A DNA stretch of 48,187 bases from NCBI RefSeq assembly GCF_008831305.1, contig NZ_ML708628.1:1-48187 (forward strand), read 5' to 3'. Under the pieces are notes generated by a model that saw only the letters and a program-made list of their open reading frames with translations, ran no database searches and was not told where the DNA came from. Origin of the DNA: Kocuria coralli. Its GTDB lineage: Bacteria > Actinomycetota > Actinomycetes > Actinomycetales > Micrococcaceae. The number at the start of each line of letters is the position of its first letter. Within the stretch, counting starts at the first letter, position 1. Both the position numbers and the translations under genes were made by a program. Of the stretch, positions 1-8,192 are shown in pieces.

Positions 1-423
1 GTTCCTTGCGCCCACCGCTTGAATCCGCCGTTCCTCGACGCGGTCGCCGATTTCCGCGCGCCGCCTCGCGCTGCTCCTCCCGCCGAGCCTGGCCATGACC
101 TCCAGTTGCTCGCGCGCGGTGAGCGCGGGCAGCAGGTTGGGCTGCTGGAAGACGATGCCGATCCGTTCGCGGCGCAGTGCGGTCGCCTCTTTCTTGGACA
201 GCTGCGAGGCGTCGACGGCTGTGTCGTCGCCGATGAGCACCGCACCGGAATCGGGCCGGATCAGGGTGGCGGCGACGGCGAGGATGCTGGACTTGCCCGA
301 CCCGGAAGGGCCCGTGATGCCCGTGACCGTGCCGTTGTCACCGCGGAGGGTCACGCGGTCGACGGCGGTGATGCGGTTCTGCCCGTCGGGGAAGGTCAGG
401 GTGACGTTCTGCAGCTGGATCAT
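1..423 (-). CDS. ABC transporter ATP-binding protein, C-terminus cut by window edge
   Basis: Only the N-terminal ~140 residues are inside the window; the gene runs off the left edge. The protein begins MIQLQNVTLTF and has a Walker A motif GPSGSGKSS near residue 40 and a Q-loop segment VFQQPNLLPALTARE, as in the LolD/MacB class of ATPases that drive FtsX-type permeases. The signature motif and Walker B lie outside the window. Its ATG overlaps the stop of the upstream permease gene in an ATGA arrangement, so the two are translationally coupled and should form one exporter or lipoprotein/peptide-handling complex at the membrane. The substrate is not readable from the sequence. Confidence 0.9.
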   Translation of the reverse strand, partial: MIQLQNVTLTFPDGQNRITAVDRVTLRGDNGTVTGITGPSGSGKSSILAVAATLIRPDSGAVLIGDDTAVDASQLSKKEATALRRERIGIVFQQPNLLPALTAREQLEVMARLGGRSSARRRAEIGDRVEERRIQAVGARN

Positions 424-1511
424 CGGTTGCTCCCGAGTGCGGTCAGAGGGTCGGCTTTGGTGACGGAGCGCAGCGCGAAGGCTGCGCCAGCAAGGCCCAG
501 CGCGGCCATCACGGCGGCGGGGGCGAGTGTGGTCAGGGGGCTGACCACGAACGGCAGCGCCTGCCCGGCAAGGGCACCGAGTCCGAGGACGGCGAGGAGT
601 CCCGCACCGATCCCGGCTGCGAGGACGACGAGCGCTTGCCCGAGGGAGTCGCGCACGAGCGAGCCGTCAGTGGCCCCAAGGGCTTTGAGCACGGCGATGT
701 CACCTGCGCGCTGCATCGTCCAGACGGTGAAGAACGCGCCGACCACCAGAGCGGAGATACCGAAGAGCATCGCGATCATCAGTCCCAGCGATCCGATCTC
801 GGAGCGGAAGGCCTCCAGCGCGGTGAGGCTCGACAACGGTGTCTCCGCGACGGTCCCGGTCCGGGCGCCGACGGCATCCCAGTCGGGGTCGCCGGTCACG
901 GCGAGCACGGTCGCTGCGCCGGTTCCCCCGACGCGCTTGCTCGCCTCGCTCCACGCCGTGTGCGTCATGACGACGACGGGGGTATGGCTGTACCAGAGGT
1001 CGTCCCCGATCACGGCGACGGAGAACCGGGTTCCCGTGACCGTCACCGTGTCGCCGACCTGGACGTCGAGCGCCTCCGCTGCGCCCTCGGATAGGCCGAC
1101 CTGGTCATCATGTGCCGGTGCAAGCTCGAACAACGGGTTCGGCTCGGAGCCCGCTGCACCCTGTGGCAGCCCGTACAGTGCGACTCCGGCAGGGTCGCCG
1201 GCACCATCGGCAGAGGCGCGCGACTGCGCGATGCCGATGGAAACGACCGAGTCGACCCCCTCGGCACGCTCCCAAACCTGCACAGTGTCCTCCTCGAGGG
1301 AGGAGGTCGCGTAGCTGGGGGTACCGCTTTCCGGCTGCTGCAGCACCAGGCGGTCGCCGGGCAGTTGCAGCACGGAGGAGACGTTCTGAGCGGCGAGGCC
1401 ACCGGTGAGACCGGAGAGGAAGCCGACGAGCAGGGTGATCAGGGCGACGACGGCCCCGATGAGCAGGAACCGGCCGCGGGCGAACCGCAGCTCTCTCCAA
1501 GCGACGAACAC
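420..1511 (-). CDS. FtsX-like ABC transporter permease
   Basis: About 363 residues. It has one N-terminal membrane segment (FLLIGAVVALITLLVGFLSG), a ~200-residue extracytoplasmic domain, and three C-terminal membrane segments in the FtsX/MacB fold, ending ALRSVTKADPLTALGS, the usual end of this family. It resembles the DevC/SalY-type permeases. I chose GTG at 1511 because GAAAGG lies six bases before it; an in-frame GTG at 1532 would add seven residues. It partners with the ATPase gene whose start it overlaps. The divergent two-component system suggests the exporter is induced by an envelope or antimicrobial signal, which is inference from position only. Confidence 0.88.
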   Translation of the reverse strand: MFVAWRELRFARGRFLLIGAVVALITLLVGFLSGLTGGLAAQNVSSVLQLPGDRLVLQQPESGTPSYATSSLEEDTVQVWERAEGVDSVVSIGIAQSRASADGAGDPAGVALYGLPQGAAGSEPNPLFELAPAHDDQVGLSEGAAEALDVQVGDTVTVTGTRFSVAVIGDDLWYSHTPVVVMTHTAWSEASKRVGGTGAATVLAVTGDPDWDAVGARTGTVAETPLSSLTALEAFRSEIGSLGLMIAMLFGISALVVGAFFTVWTMQRAGDIAVLKALGATDGSLVRDSLGQALVVLAAGIGAGLLAVLGLGALAGQALPFVVSPLTTLAPAAVMAALGLAGAAFALRSVTKADPLTALGSNR

Positions 1512-1645
1512 GTGATGCCTTTCCGCTCGCACTCTCTGTGCGAGCTACCCGTCAACACTCCTTGCAGGGGGCATGGGCGGGCATCGCCTGAACCACTGGA
1601 TTCCCGATCCAACTTTCGGTTGATGGCCGATCTGGCGTGCTCCCC

Positions 1646-1651
1646 TAGGCT
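1646..1651 (+). promoter_or_regulatory. Possible -10 element of a leaderless sensor-kinase transcript
   Basis: TAGGCT sits nine bases before the kinase ATG at 1661, and no Shine-Dalgarno sequence lies between. A transcript starting 7-9 bases after this hexamer would begin at or near the start codon, a common arrangement in Actinobacteria. There is no well-spaced -35 element (a TTGATG lies 20 bases upstream), so this is weak. Confidence 0.3.
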
Positions 1652-1660
1652 TGAACCGCC

Positions 1661-2857
1661 ATGTCGCACTCCACCCTCGCCCCGGTGTTCACCGGGCTCC
1701 GTTTCGGCCTGCACGCTCTCCTGATCGGCCTCACCGCGTTCGCCGTCATCCGCGCCTTTCTCGTGTCGTCTTCAGTCGCGGGGTGGACGCTGGTCGTGGG
1801 AGTGGCGTTCGTGGCGGTCTATCTGACGGGTGCCTGGGCGGCCCGGATGAACAGTCGGCCGAGGTTCCCACGGCCCGGCTTCGCCGTCGGGTGGGTGGCT
1901 GCCCTCACGGCCCTGTGGGCCGTGCTGGTGTGGCTCAGCCCCGAGGGCGCCTATCTCGTCTTCCCCTTGTTCTTCCTCTACCTCCATCTGCTGCCGGGCG
2001 CGGGTGGCGTGGCGGCCATCGTGATCGCCACCGTGTTCGCGATCTGCGCGCTCGGTCTGCACCTGGGTTTCAGTGTGGGCGGAGTCGTCGGTCCGCTCGT
2101 CGGCGCCGGGGTCGCGGTGCTGATCGGGCTGGCCTATCGCGCGCTCACCCGGGAAGCGAAGGAACGCGAGCGGCTCCTCGCCGAGCTCCTCCGTACCCGG
2201 CGGCAACTGGCCGACACCGAACGCGAGCAGGGCGCCCTGGCCGAGCGCGCCAGGCTGGCCCGCGAGATCCACGACACCGTGGCCCAAGGGCTCTCGTCCA
2301 TCCAGATGCTGCTGCGCGCCGCCGAACGCGAGGCATCAGGGCCCGCCGCCGGCTACCTGGAACTGGCGCGTGAGACGGCGGCCGACAGCCTCGCCGAGAC
2401 CCGGCAGATCATTCGCGAGCTGACCCCTGCCCGCCTCGACGACGGCCTCGCCGCAGCCCTTCGCAGGCTCGGTGACGAACAGGCCAGCCGTACGTCGATT
2501 CCGGTCGAGGTCGCGGCGGAAGAAGCCGATCTGCCGATGGACATCCAGACCGCGCTGCTGCGTATCGCCCAGGGCGCCCTCTCGAACGCCGTTCGTCACG
2601 CGGATGCCTCGCACATCGCCATCGAACTCACGACCTCGGGGGGCTCGGCGACGTTGGTGGTCAGTGACGACGGACGCGGCTTCGATGTGCCCGGTGCCGC
2701 AGCCGTGACCCATCGAGCGGACTCTTTCGGGCTGCAGGCCATGCAGGTTCGCGTCGAGCAACTGGACGGCACTCTTGATATCGCGTCGGCCTCCGGACAG
2801 GGCACCACGATCACCGCCGTACTTCCCCTTCCCCCAGAATCATGGAGACAGCTGTGA
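1661..2857 (+). CDS. NarL-family sensor histidine kinase
   Basis: 398 residues. The first ~160 hold about five to six hydrophobic segments with no obvious extracellular sensor domain, then a coiled linker. A HisKA_3 dimerisation domain follows, with REIHDTVAQG placing the phospho-accepting His at residue 204. The C-terminal HATPase has an N-box (RIAQGALSNAVRHA, Asn 309) and a G1 motif DDGRG at 336-340. This is the DesK/LiaS/NarX class of membrane kinase. The downstream response regulator overlaps its stop codon, so the pair is one operon. A shared intergenic region with the divergent ABC exporter suggests that exporter as a target. Confidence 0.93.
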   Translation: MSHSTLAPVFTGLRFGLHALLIGLTAFAVIRAFLVSSSVAGWTLVVGVAFVAVYLTGAWAARMNSRPRFPRPGFAVGWVAALTALWAVLVWLSPEGAYLVFPLFFLYLHLLPGAGGVAAIVIATVFAICALGLHLGFSVGGVVGPLVGAGVAVLIGLAYRALTREAKERERLLAELLRTRRQLADTEREQGALAERARLAREIHDTVAQGLSSIQMLLRAAEREASGPAAGYLELARETAADSLAETRQIIRELTPARLDDGLAAALRRLGDEQASRTSIPVEVAAEEADLPMDIQTALLRIAQGALSNAVRHADASHIAIELTTSGGSATLVVSDDGRGFDVPGAAAVTHRADSFGLQAMQVRVEQLDGTLDIASASGQGTTITAVLPLPPESWRQL

Positions 2858-3474
2858 TCCGTATCGTGCTTGCCGATGACCATCCCGTGGTCCGCGCCGG
2901 GCTTCGTGCCATGCTCGCCGGCGACCCCGACCTCGACGTCGTCGGGGATGCAGCCGATCCCGACGAGGCGATCGCCCTTGCCACGGATCTCGCACCGGAT
3001 GTGGTGCTGATGGATCTGCAGTTCGGCACGGAACGGACGGGAGCGGACGCCACCCGGGACATCCGATCCCTTCCGGAGCCGCCCGCGGTGCTGGTGCTCA
3101 CCAACTACGACACCGACGGCGACATCCTCGGCGCCGTCGAAGCAGGCGCCAGCGGTTATCTCCTCAAGGACGCCCCGCCGGACGAGCTCATCGCCGCGAT
3201 CCGCGCCGCCGCCTTCGGTGAGACCGCACTCGCCCCGGCGATCGCGGGTCGCCTGCTAGCACGGATGCGTTCCCCTCAGCCCAGTCTCAGCACCCGCGAG
3301 ACCGAGGTCCTCCACCTCGTCTCCGACGGCGCCACGAACGTCGAGATCGCGGCGCGTCTGCATATCAGCGAGGCCACCGTGAAGTCGCACCTCGTGCACA
3401 TCTATACCAAGCTCGGCGTCTCCTCCCGCACGGCCGCCGTCGCCACCGCCCGGCGCACTGGTCTCCTCCGATAG
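2854..3474 (+). CDS. LuxR/NarL-family response regulator
   Basis: 206 residues from the GTG start. A receiver domain has the acidic pair DDH at residues 8-10, phospho-acceptor Asp 54 (VVLMDLQFG), and the K of SGYLLKDAPP. A C-terminal LuxR HTH follows (LSTRETEVLHLVSDGATNVEIAARLHISEATVKSH, split here by family convention). I chose GTG 2854 because GGAGA is five bases upstream and the start overlaps the kinase stop as GTGA; an ATG at 2842 would add four residues. It is the partner of the kinase at 1661 and should bind promoter DNA when phosphorylated, plausibly that of the divergent exporter. Confidence 0.93.
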   Translation: MIRIVLADDHPVVRAGLRAMLAGDPDLDVVGDAADPDEAIALATDLAPDVVLMDLQFGTERTGADATRDIRSLPEPPAVLVLTNYDTDGDILGAVEAGASGYLLKDAPPDELIAAIRAAAFGETALAPAIAGRLLARMRSPQPSLSTRETEVLHLVSDGATNVEIAARLHISEATVKSHLVHIYTKLGVSSRTAAVATARRTGLLR

Positions 3475-3526
3475 ATCAGTCGCGTACTGGCTGCCAAACG
3501 GTAAGTCGAGGATTCGGTATTCCTGA

Positions 3527-5005
3527 CTACTCCGAGGTGCTGCCTTCCAATGTTGCGGCCACCGCCTCGAATTCGGCGAGTGCAGCAGTGAGGTCTTCGA
3601 CGATCTCGCGCGCGATAACCTCAGGTGCCGGTAGCGAGTCGAGATCTTCGAGAGAATCGTCGCGCAACCACGTGATATCGAGGTTGACCTTGTCGCGTGC
3701 GATCAACTCGTCGTAGGTGAACGCCCTCCACCGCTCCGATTCCACGCGGTTGTCACGAGCGTCACCCGCCAAGTACGACTGCACGAATTCATCGAGATGT
3801 GCCCGGCGCAGCGCGTTCTGCTTGAGGGTGAAGTGCCGGTTCGTGCGCAGATCGTAAACCCAGAGCTTACGAGTCCACGGCGTCTCGCTCGCGGGCTTTT
3901 TCTCGAAGAACAACACGTTCGCTTTAACGCCCTGGGCATAGAAAATGCCGGTGGGGAGACGCAGGATCGTATGCAGGTCGAAGTCTGCGAGCAGCTTGCG
4001 GCGCAGCATCTCTCCCGCACCGCCCTCGAAAAGCACGTTGTCGGGCAGAACAACGGCTGCTCGCCCACCGATGTCGAGAATCGTCATGATGTGCTGCAGG
4101 AAGTTGAGCTGCTTATTCGAGGTCGTGGTCACGAAGTCAGCACGCTCGATCTCGGTGTCTTCTTTCGACTCCCGCCCATCAGCTCCGACCATCGTCATCG
4201 ATGACTTGCGGCCGAACGGAGGATTGGAGAGCACCATTGAATAGCGCTCACCGGGGTCGGCAATCAGCGCGTCGCGCACGTCGATGAGCGATTCCCCGTC
4301 AGGAGTACCGATACCGTGCAGCAGCAGATTCATGGCAGCGAGCCGGGCTGTGCCATCAACGAGCTCAGTGCCATGGGCGAAGGTGTCTCGCAGGTGGTCA
4401 CGCTGGATGGGTGTGAGGTCTGCGGCGTGCTGGGAGGCGTAGTCGTGGGCGACCAGCAGGAAGCCAGCTGTACCGCAGGCCGGGTCGATCACAGTGTCAT
4501 CAGCAGATGGCTGGATCACATCAACAATCGCTTGGATCAGGTCACGTGGCGTGAAGTACTGGCCTGCTCCTGCGCCCTTATCGGATGCGCCCTTCGCGAG
4601 AAGCTGCTCGTACGCGTCACCCTTGAGGTCGCTGCTAGTCGCCGACCATTGTTCCTTGTCGATCAGATCGACGATGAGGCGCTTGAGTTTTGCCGGGTCT
4701 TGGATACGATTCTGGGCCTTACGGAAGATCACGCCGAGTGTGCCGGGCTGTTGCGCGAGCCCGACCAGGATCTTCGTGTACTCGAGTTCCAGAGCGACGC
4801 CCTCGGCATCGAGCAGCCGCTGCCAGGAGTACTCTTCGGGCACGATCTGCTGCGGCTTGAGCTTACGGGTAGCGCGCTCGTGCGCCATCTTGAGGAACAG
4901 CAAATAGGTGAGTTGCTCGATGTAGTCGAGCACGCCCACACCGTCGTCGCGCAGCAGGTTGCGGAACGAATCGAGCTTGTCGACCAGGCGACGGGAATCG
5001 GTCAT
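3527..5005 (-). CDS. hsdM: Type I restriction-modification methyltransferase subunit HsdM
   Basis: 492 residues, full length. The N-terminal HsdM helical domain starts MTDSRRLVDKLDSFRN, and the N6-adenine methylase domain carries QYFTPR at 149-154, the AdoMet-binding DPACGTAGF at 174-182 and the catalytic NPPFG at 261-265. All motifs needed for methylation are intact. In a type I enzyme HsdM works only as HsdM2-HsdS, and here hsdS is disrupted, so methylation may be lost or redirected. Its ATG overlaps the stop of the upstream abi gene (ATGA), so it is coupled to abi rather than to hsdS, which is unusual. The adenine methylation site cannot be predicted from the sequence. Confidence 0.96.
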   Translation of the reverse strand: MTDSRRLVDKLDSFRNLLRDDGVGVLDYIEQLTYLLFLKMAHERATRKLKPQQIVPEEYSWQRLLDAEGVALELEYTKILVGLAQQPGTLGVIFRKAQNRIQDPAKLKRLIVDLIDKEQWSATSSDLKGDAYEQLLAKGASDKGAGAGQYFTPRDLIQAIVDVIQPSADDTVIDPACGTAGFLLVAHDYASQHAADLTPIQRDHLRDTFAHGTELVDGTARLAAMNLLLHGIGTPDGESLIDVRDALIADPGERYSMVLSNPPFGRKSSMTMVGADGRESKEDTEIERADFVTTTSNKQLNFLQHIMTILDIGGRAAVVLPDNVLFEGGAGEMLRRKLLADFDLHTILRLPTGIFYAQGVKANVLFFEKKPASETPWTRKLWVYDLRTNRHFTLKQNALRRAHLDEFVQSYLAGDARDNRVESERWRAFTYDELIARDKVNLDITWLRDDSLEDLDSLPAPEVIAREIVEDLTAALAEFEAVAATLEGSTSE

Positions 5006-5973
5006 TGCGGCCTCCTCGACCAGAATGGATCGTCGAACCAGTTATCGGGCACTCCCATACCGCTCAGCGGAACGTCGGGGCTTGCCTCGAAGAGATCATG
5101 TAACCGCGTACCCCACGTGGATCGCGGGGGGATCGTATGCAGGATCGTCTGGATAGAGACGAGCACGGGATACAGGCGCTGGCGTCTCCACGGTTCACCG
5201 GTGATGACGGTGGGGTCGTCGAGCCACACGATCGACCTTGATTTCGGGAGCGCCGGGTACACGCCGAGGCCGCAGTTCCACAGGCGCCCATGGTGGGCAC
5301 AGATATTGCGAACACGCTGATAGCTCTTCAACCATGAAGACAGAACGGGGGCGACGACACCGAGCGATCGAGCAACCTTGGACTGCAGATCGCGCGGCGC
5401 AAGCGCATCAAATACGGCCCGTATAGTGCCGAAGCTCAGTTCCTCGAATACGACCCATGTCGGTGGGCGAACAGGTTTGTCGAAGTGGCCGACGTAGTAG
5501 TCCAGCGCTGAGACGAATCGATCGCCGCTCAAGCCGCTTTCCGGCCGCCGTGCCCGCTGGAGCCGCAGTATCTCGTTAACATCCGCAAGCAATTTTGAGT
5601 GGGTGGTGCGGGTCGTGAAGTGTCGGGAGTTCTCGTACCAGTGCGGCCCGTCGATGCGTGCTAGGTGGTCGCTGATCGACGCACGTAATGCGACCTCGAT
5701 GCGTTCGATCGCGTCGAGCACGAGCAGGCGGAGCTTGCGGTCGAACACGTAGAGGCCGAGGACGTCATCGAACGTCGTGCCGGGCCGAATAATATCCCGC
5801 TCGCCCCCTTCGAAGCTACGCACGTACGCCGAGAGCCGGTAGTACCCGATGTGGCGGAGATAACGTAACGCCCGCTGCTCATCGGGGAGCTCAAGCCCCC
5901 GCGACTGCCATCGCGCGAGCAGCTCGCCCTCGGTCAAGGCAGGCTTGGAGTAGAAGCGTGAGGCCTCAGACAT
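5002..5973 (-). CDS. Abi_2 (AbiD/AbiF-like) HEPN-fold abortive infection protein
   Basis: 323 residues. The N-terminal segment (RALRYLRHIGYYRLSAYVRSFE) and the central LYVFDRKLRLLVLDAIERIEVALR are hallmarks of the Abi_2 family. Near the C-terminus RNICAHHGRLWN gives an R-x4-H motif (Arg 222, His 227), the catalytic signature of HEPN ribonucleases, so the active site looks intact. Family members stop phage growth by cleaving RNA and killing or arresting the host; that this one does so is inference. The gene sits inside a type I restriction operon and overlaps hsdM by four bases, so HsdM would be made wherever this toxin-like protein is made. An 8-bp hairpin covers its start region. Confidence 0.88.
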   Translation of the reverse strand: MSEASRFYSKPALTEGELLARWQSRGLELPDEQRALRYLRHIGYYRLSAYVRSFEGGERDIIRPGTTFDDVLGLYVFDRKLRLLVLDAIERIEVALRASISDHLARIDGPHWYENSRHFTTRTTHSKLLADVNEILRLQRARRPESGLSGDRFVSALDYYVGHFDKPVRPPTWVVFEELSFGTIRAVFDALAPRDLQSKVARSLGVVAPVLSSWLKSYQRVRNICAHHGRLWNCGLGVYPALPKSRSIVWLDDPTVITGEPWRRQRLYPVLVSIQTILHTIPPRSTWGTRLHDLFEASPDVPLSGMGVPDNWFDDPFWSRRPQ

Positions 5974-5979
5974 GAGAAA

Positions 5980-6016
5980 ATCCCCCGGTTGCGCATCGTG
6001 GAGAGGCTCGGGGGAT
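5980..6016 (-). terminator. Hairpin with U-rich tail ahead of abi: terminator or attenuator
   Basis: On the minus strand ATCCCCCG (6016-6009) pairs perfectly with CGGGGGAT (5987-5980) across a 21-base loop. TTTTCTC then the abi ATG follow at once. A G-rich stem followed by a T-rich run is the form of an intrinsic terminator, and the same GGGGG could serve as the abi ribosome binding site, which the stem would hide. It lies in the only sizeable gap of the island, so it may separate expression of hsdR-hsdS-GIY-YIG from that of abi-hsdM. Confidence 0.5.
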
Positions 6017-6065
6017 ATTGTGCTTCCACCCTACACGGCCGCACCGGCCTCCGCCATCGTTCGCA

Positions 6066-6959
6066 CTACTCATCGTCCACCCCGCGGCTCTCCCAGACGC
6101 CGAACGATCCCTCTGCGCTTACCCAGGCGACCCGGCCATTGCACGCACTCCCGAGCGCAATCGCACCGGCCGCTGAGGGGGAAGGGAACACGATGTCACG
6201 GCTTGTCCGGGCCATCTCCCCGTCCACCACAATGGAGCCGTCGGCGATCAAACCCTCGTGCTGAGCCCGGTAACTCGCATAAGCCTTCTGAGTACTCAGC
6301 GCATTTCCCACCCCGTGCCAGGTAGGGACGACAACAGACCCAGCGAGCATGATGAATTCCCCGTCGACCTGCTGGGCTCGTGCATCGACGCTCTGGCGTC
6401 TGTTCGTCAGGCTGAACACTGGAGATTCGGTGGTCTCGAGGTTCTGCTTGACTGAGCGGGCCCTGATGACGTTGACACCGAGCACAGGAAGCACGATCTG
6501 CAACTGGCCGAGGAAGTACTCCATGTCGGAGACATCCGCCTCGGGCAGCCGCGGACGGGGCGGCTCCGTGCCGTTCTCCAGTGACACCCGGCCCGCTTGG
6601 GTGGCGAGCTCGATGAGCCGAGATTCCAAGTAACGCACGTGCGACTTAGTCAGGTTCGTGTCTTTCGACGTGACGAGCACGGCCTGGTTCCAGAACGGCT
6701 TCTCCTTCGCGTGACTTCGCAACCGTGTTGCGACGACGTCGGCCTCGCCGATATAGCCGCGCGTGTCACCTACTGCCTCTTCATCTTCCCCGAGCAGCAT
6801 GTACACACCGGTGCGCCCAGCCTCTTCGCGCCTCAAGAGTTCAGCAAGGTCAGAACGCCGCGCCGAGAGCACGCTGCCTGTCCAGTTCGTGATCTCCGCG
6901 GTCGTCAATCCGCCAGGGGTGCCGTCTACAAGGAAGAGTTTGACCTGCTTGCCGTTCAT
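6066..6959 (-). CDS. GIY-YIG nuclease family protein with DUF4357-like C-terminus
   Basis: 297 residues. A GIY-YIG nuclease core shows GVY at 51-53, YIG at 69-71, the ADVVATRLRSH helix with Arg 79, and a candidate metal-binding Glu 112 in RYLESRLIEL. The C-terminal ~90 residues (GEFIMLAGSVVVPTW to GRVAWVSAEGSFGVWE) match the DUF4357-type domain often joined to this nuclease and encoded beside type I restriction genes. Its function there has not been settled to my knowledge. The ATG overlaps by ATGA the stop of the undamaged hsdS reading frame, so it was once translationally coupled to hsdS. GGAAG supplies the ribosome binding site. Confidence 0.85.
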   Translation of the reverse strand: MNGKQVKLFLVDGTPGGLTTAEITNWTGSVLSARRSDLAELLRREEAGRTGVYMLLGEDEEAVGDTRGYIGEADVVATRLRSHAKEKPFWNQAVLVTSKDTNLTKSHVRYLESRLIELATQAGRVSLENGTEPPRPRLPEADVSDMEYFLGQLQIVLPVLGVNVIRARSVKQNLETTESPVFSLTNRRQSVDARAQQVDGEFIMLAGSVVVPTWHGVGNALSTQKAYASYRAQHEGLIADGSIVVDGEMARTSRDIVFPSPSAAGAIALGSACNGRVAWVSAEGSFGVWESRGVDDE

Positions 6960-8192
6960 GCTTCCATTCTTCCGTCGACCACTGACACCGGCTGCGGAGA
7001 GCCGGTGAGGCGGCCTGAGAACGCTGCGGTGAGCAGGGAGCGTCGGAGTGCGGACCGGCGTTACTGGAGTTGCACAATAGTGCTCCTCTGCCGCGCATAG
7101 GACTCACGAAGCTCGTCTACCTCCGTCACCAGCTCTCGCTGCCGCTCAACCGACGGAACCGGAACAGCAAGTCTCTTCAGCTTCGAGACGCTTAGGGTGT
7201 GGAGCCCGCTGCTTGAGCTGGCCACATTAGACAGCGTCCTACGATTCTGCGGTGAGTTCCACACAGCCTCCAAGTACTCAGGTAGTAGCCCCGAGCCCGG
7301 TCGCACTCGAATGAGATGATTCTGGTGCACGCAATCCTCGATACTGTCATTCCAAAGCGCAGCGCGTCCGATCTGCGATGAGCTGCCATTGCCCTCTACT
7401 ACCAAAAGATCGCCACGTTCAAGACGCAGCTTTTCCAGTTCTCCGTTGAAGAGTTCGACCTGATGCACCTCATTGAGGTCAAGACCGTTGGCGGTGACAT
7501 TCGCTACACGCAGAAAAGCGTACGCGTTCAGCTTAGGAACCCGCTTTGGCTGCTTCTAATTACCGCCTTGAATCAGCGCAATATCCTTCAAGGGAAGCAG
7601 TCTACCATCCCGGCATGCTTGATAGCATCACTTGGTCAAGCGTTTGCAATCGCCTCTCAACCATGGACAGCGCGCCATCAGCGGTGTCGAGGTGGGAAAG
7701 ATGGTCTTGGAGGATCGCGACGATGCGGCGCTGCTCCTCCAGCGACGGCAAGGGGATTTCGGTCTCAAGTAATCGCTTCCTAGACACACTTGCCTGATTG
7801 ACATGGTTCGAGCAGATGGCCTCAAAATATCCGCTCATTTGCTGAAAATGCAAATAGCTCGCCAAGAACCTTGAATCGAGCCGATGGGTCGGAGATCGAA
7901 GACGAGTCATATGGTTTGAATAGGCCAATTCTTGCGCTGCGTTGACCCATGCGGTCTTCCCAACCCACTTTGGGCTATTCGTATTGTTGAAGAGCACGTC
8001 CCCTCGCTCGACCCGTTGAATACCTGATTCCGCGTCTACAAACTTACTTCCATCTAACGTAAGCGCGCCATGCGGTGTAATATTCATTGGTCGCAAGTGA
8101 GGCAGTTCACCCACACCCGAGTGCTTTCCTGAAGCAAATCCTATCTGGGCCTCAACGCCCAGGGAACCCAACGTATCTCGCTCCCACGTCAC
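6956..8192 (-). pseudogene. hsdS: Type I restriction specificity subunit HsdS, three lesions
   Basis: Read with correction, this is a ~411-residue two-TRD HsdS. Part one (8192-7602, 196 residues, GTG start in a GTGA overlap with hsdR) is TRD1 plus the central helix (EEQRRIVAILQDHLSHLDTA to LDQVMLSSMPGW). An extra T at about 7604 then shifts the frame; without it the protein reads on as SSMPGWRLLPLKDIALIQGG. Next is an in-frame TAG at 7556-7558, followed by typical TRD2 sequence (KQPKRVPKLNAYAFLRVANV, LDLNEVHQVELFNGELEKL, GDLLVVEGNGSSSQIGRAAL). A TAA at 7061-7063 cuts the distal helix, beyond which the classic HsdS ending SALRRSLLTAAFSGRLTG continues in the same frame to TGA at 6956-6958. The complete enzyme cannot be made from this gene. 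The 196-residue first half could still act as a dimerising half-subunit, as reported for some truncated HsdS proteins. Confidence 0.9.

Noticed and set aside
7061-7468. A separate 135-residue protein with a GTG start
   Set aside because: It is the middle of hsdS TRD2: the same frame continues on both sides past stop codons with typical HsdS sequence, so it is a fragment of the pseudogene.
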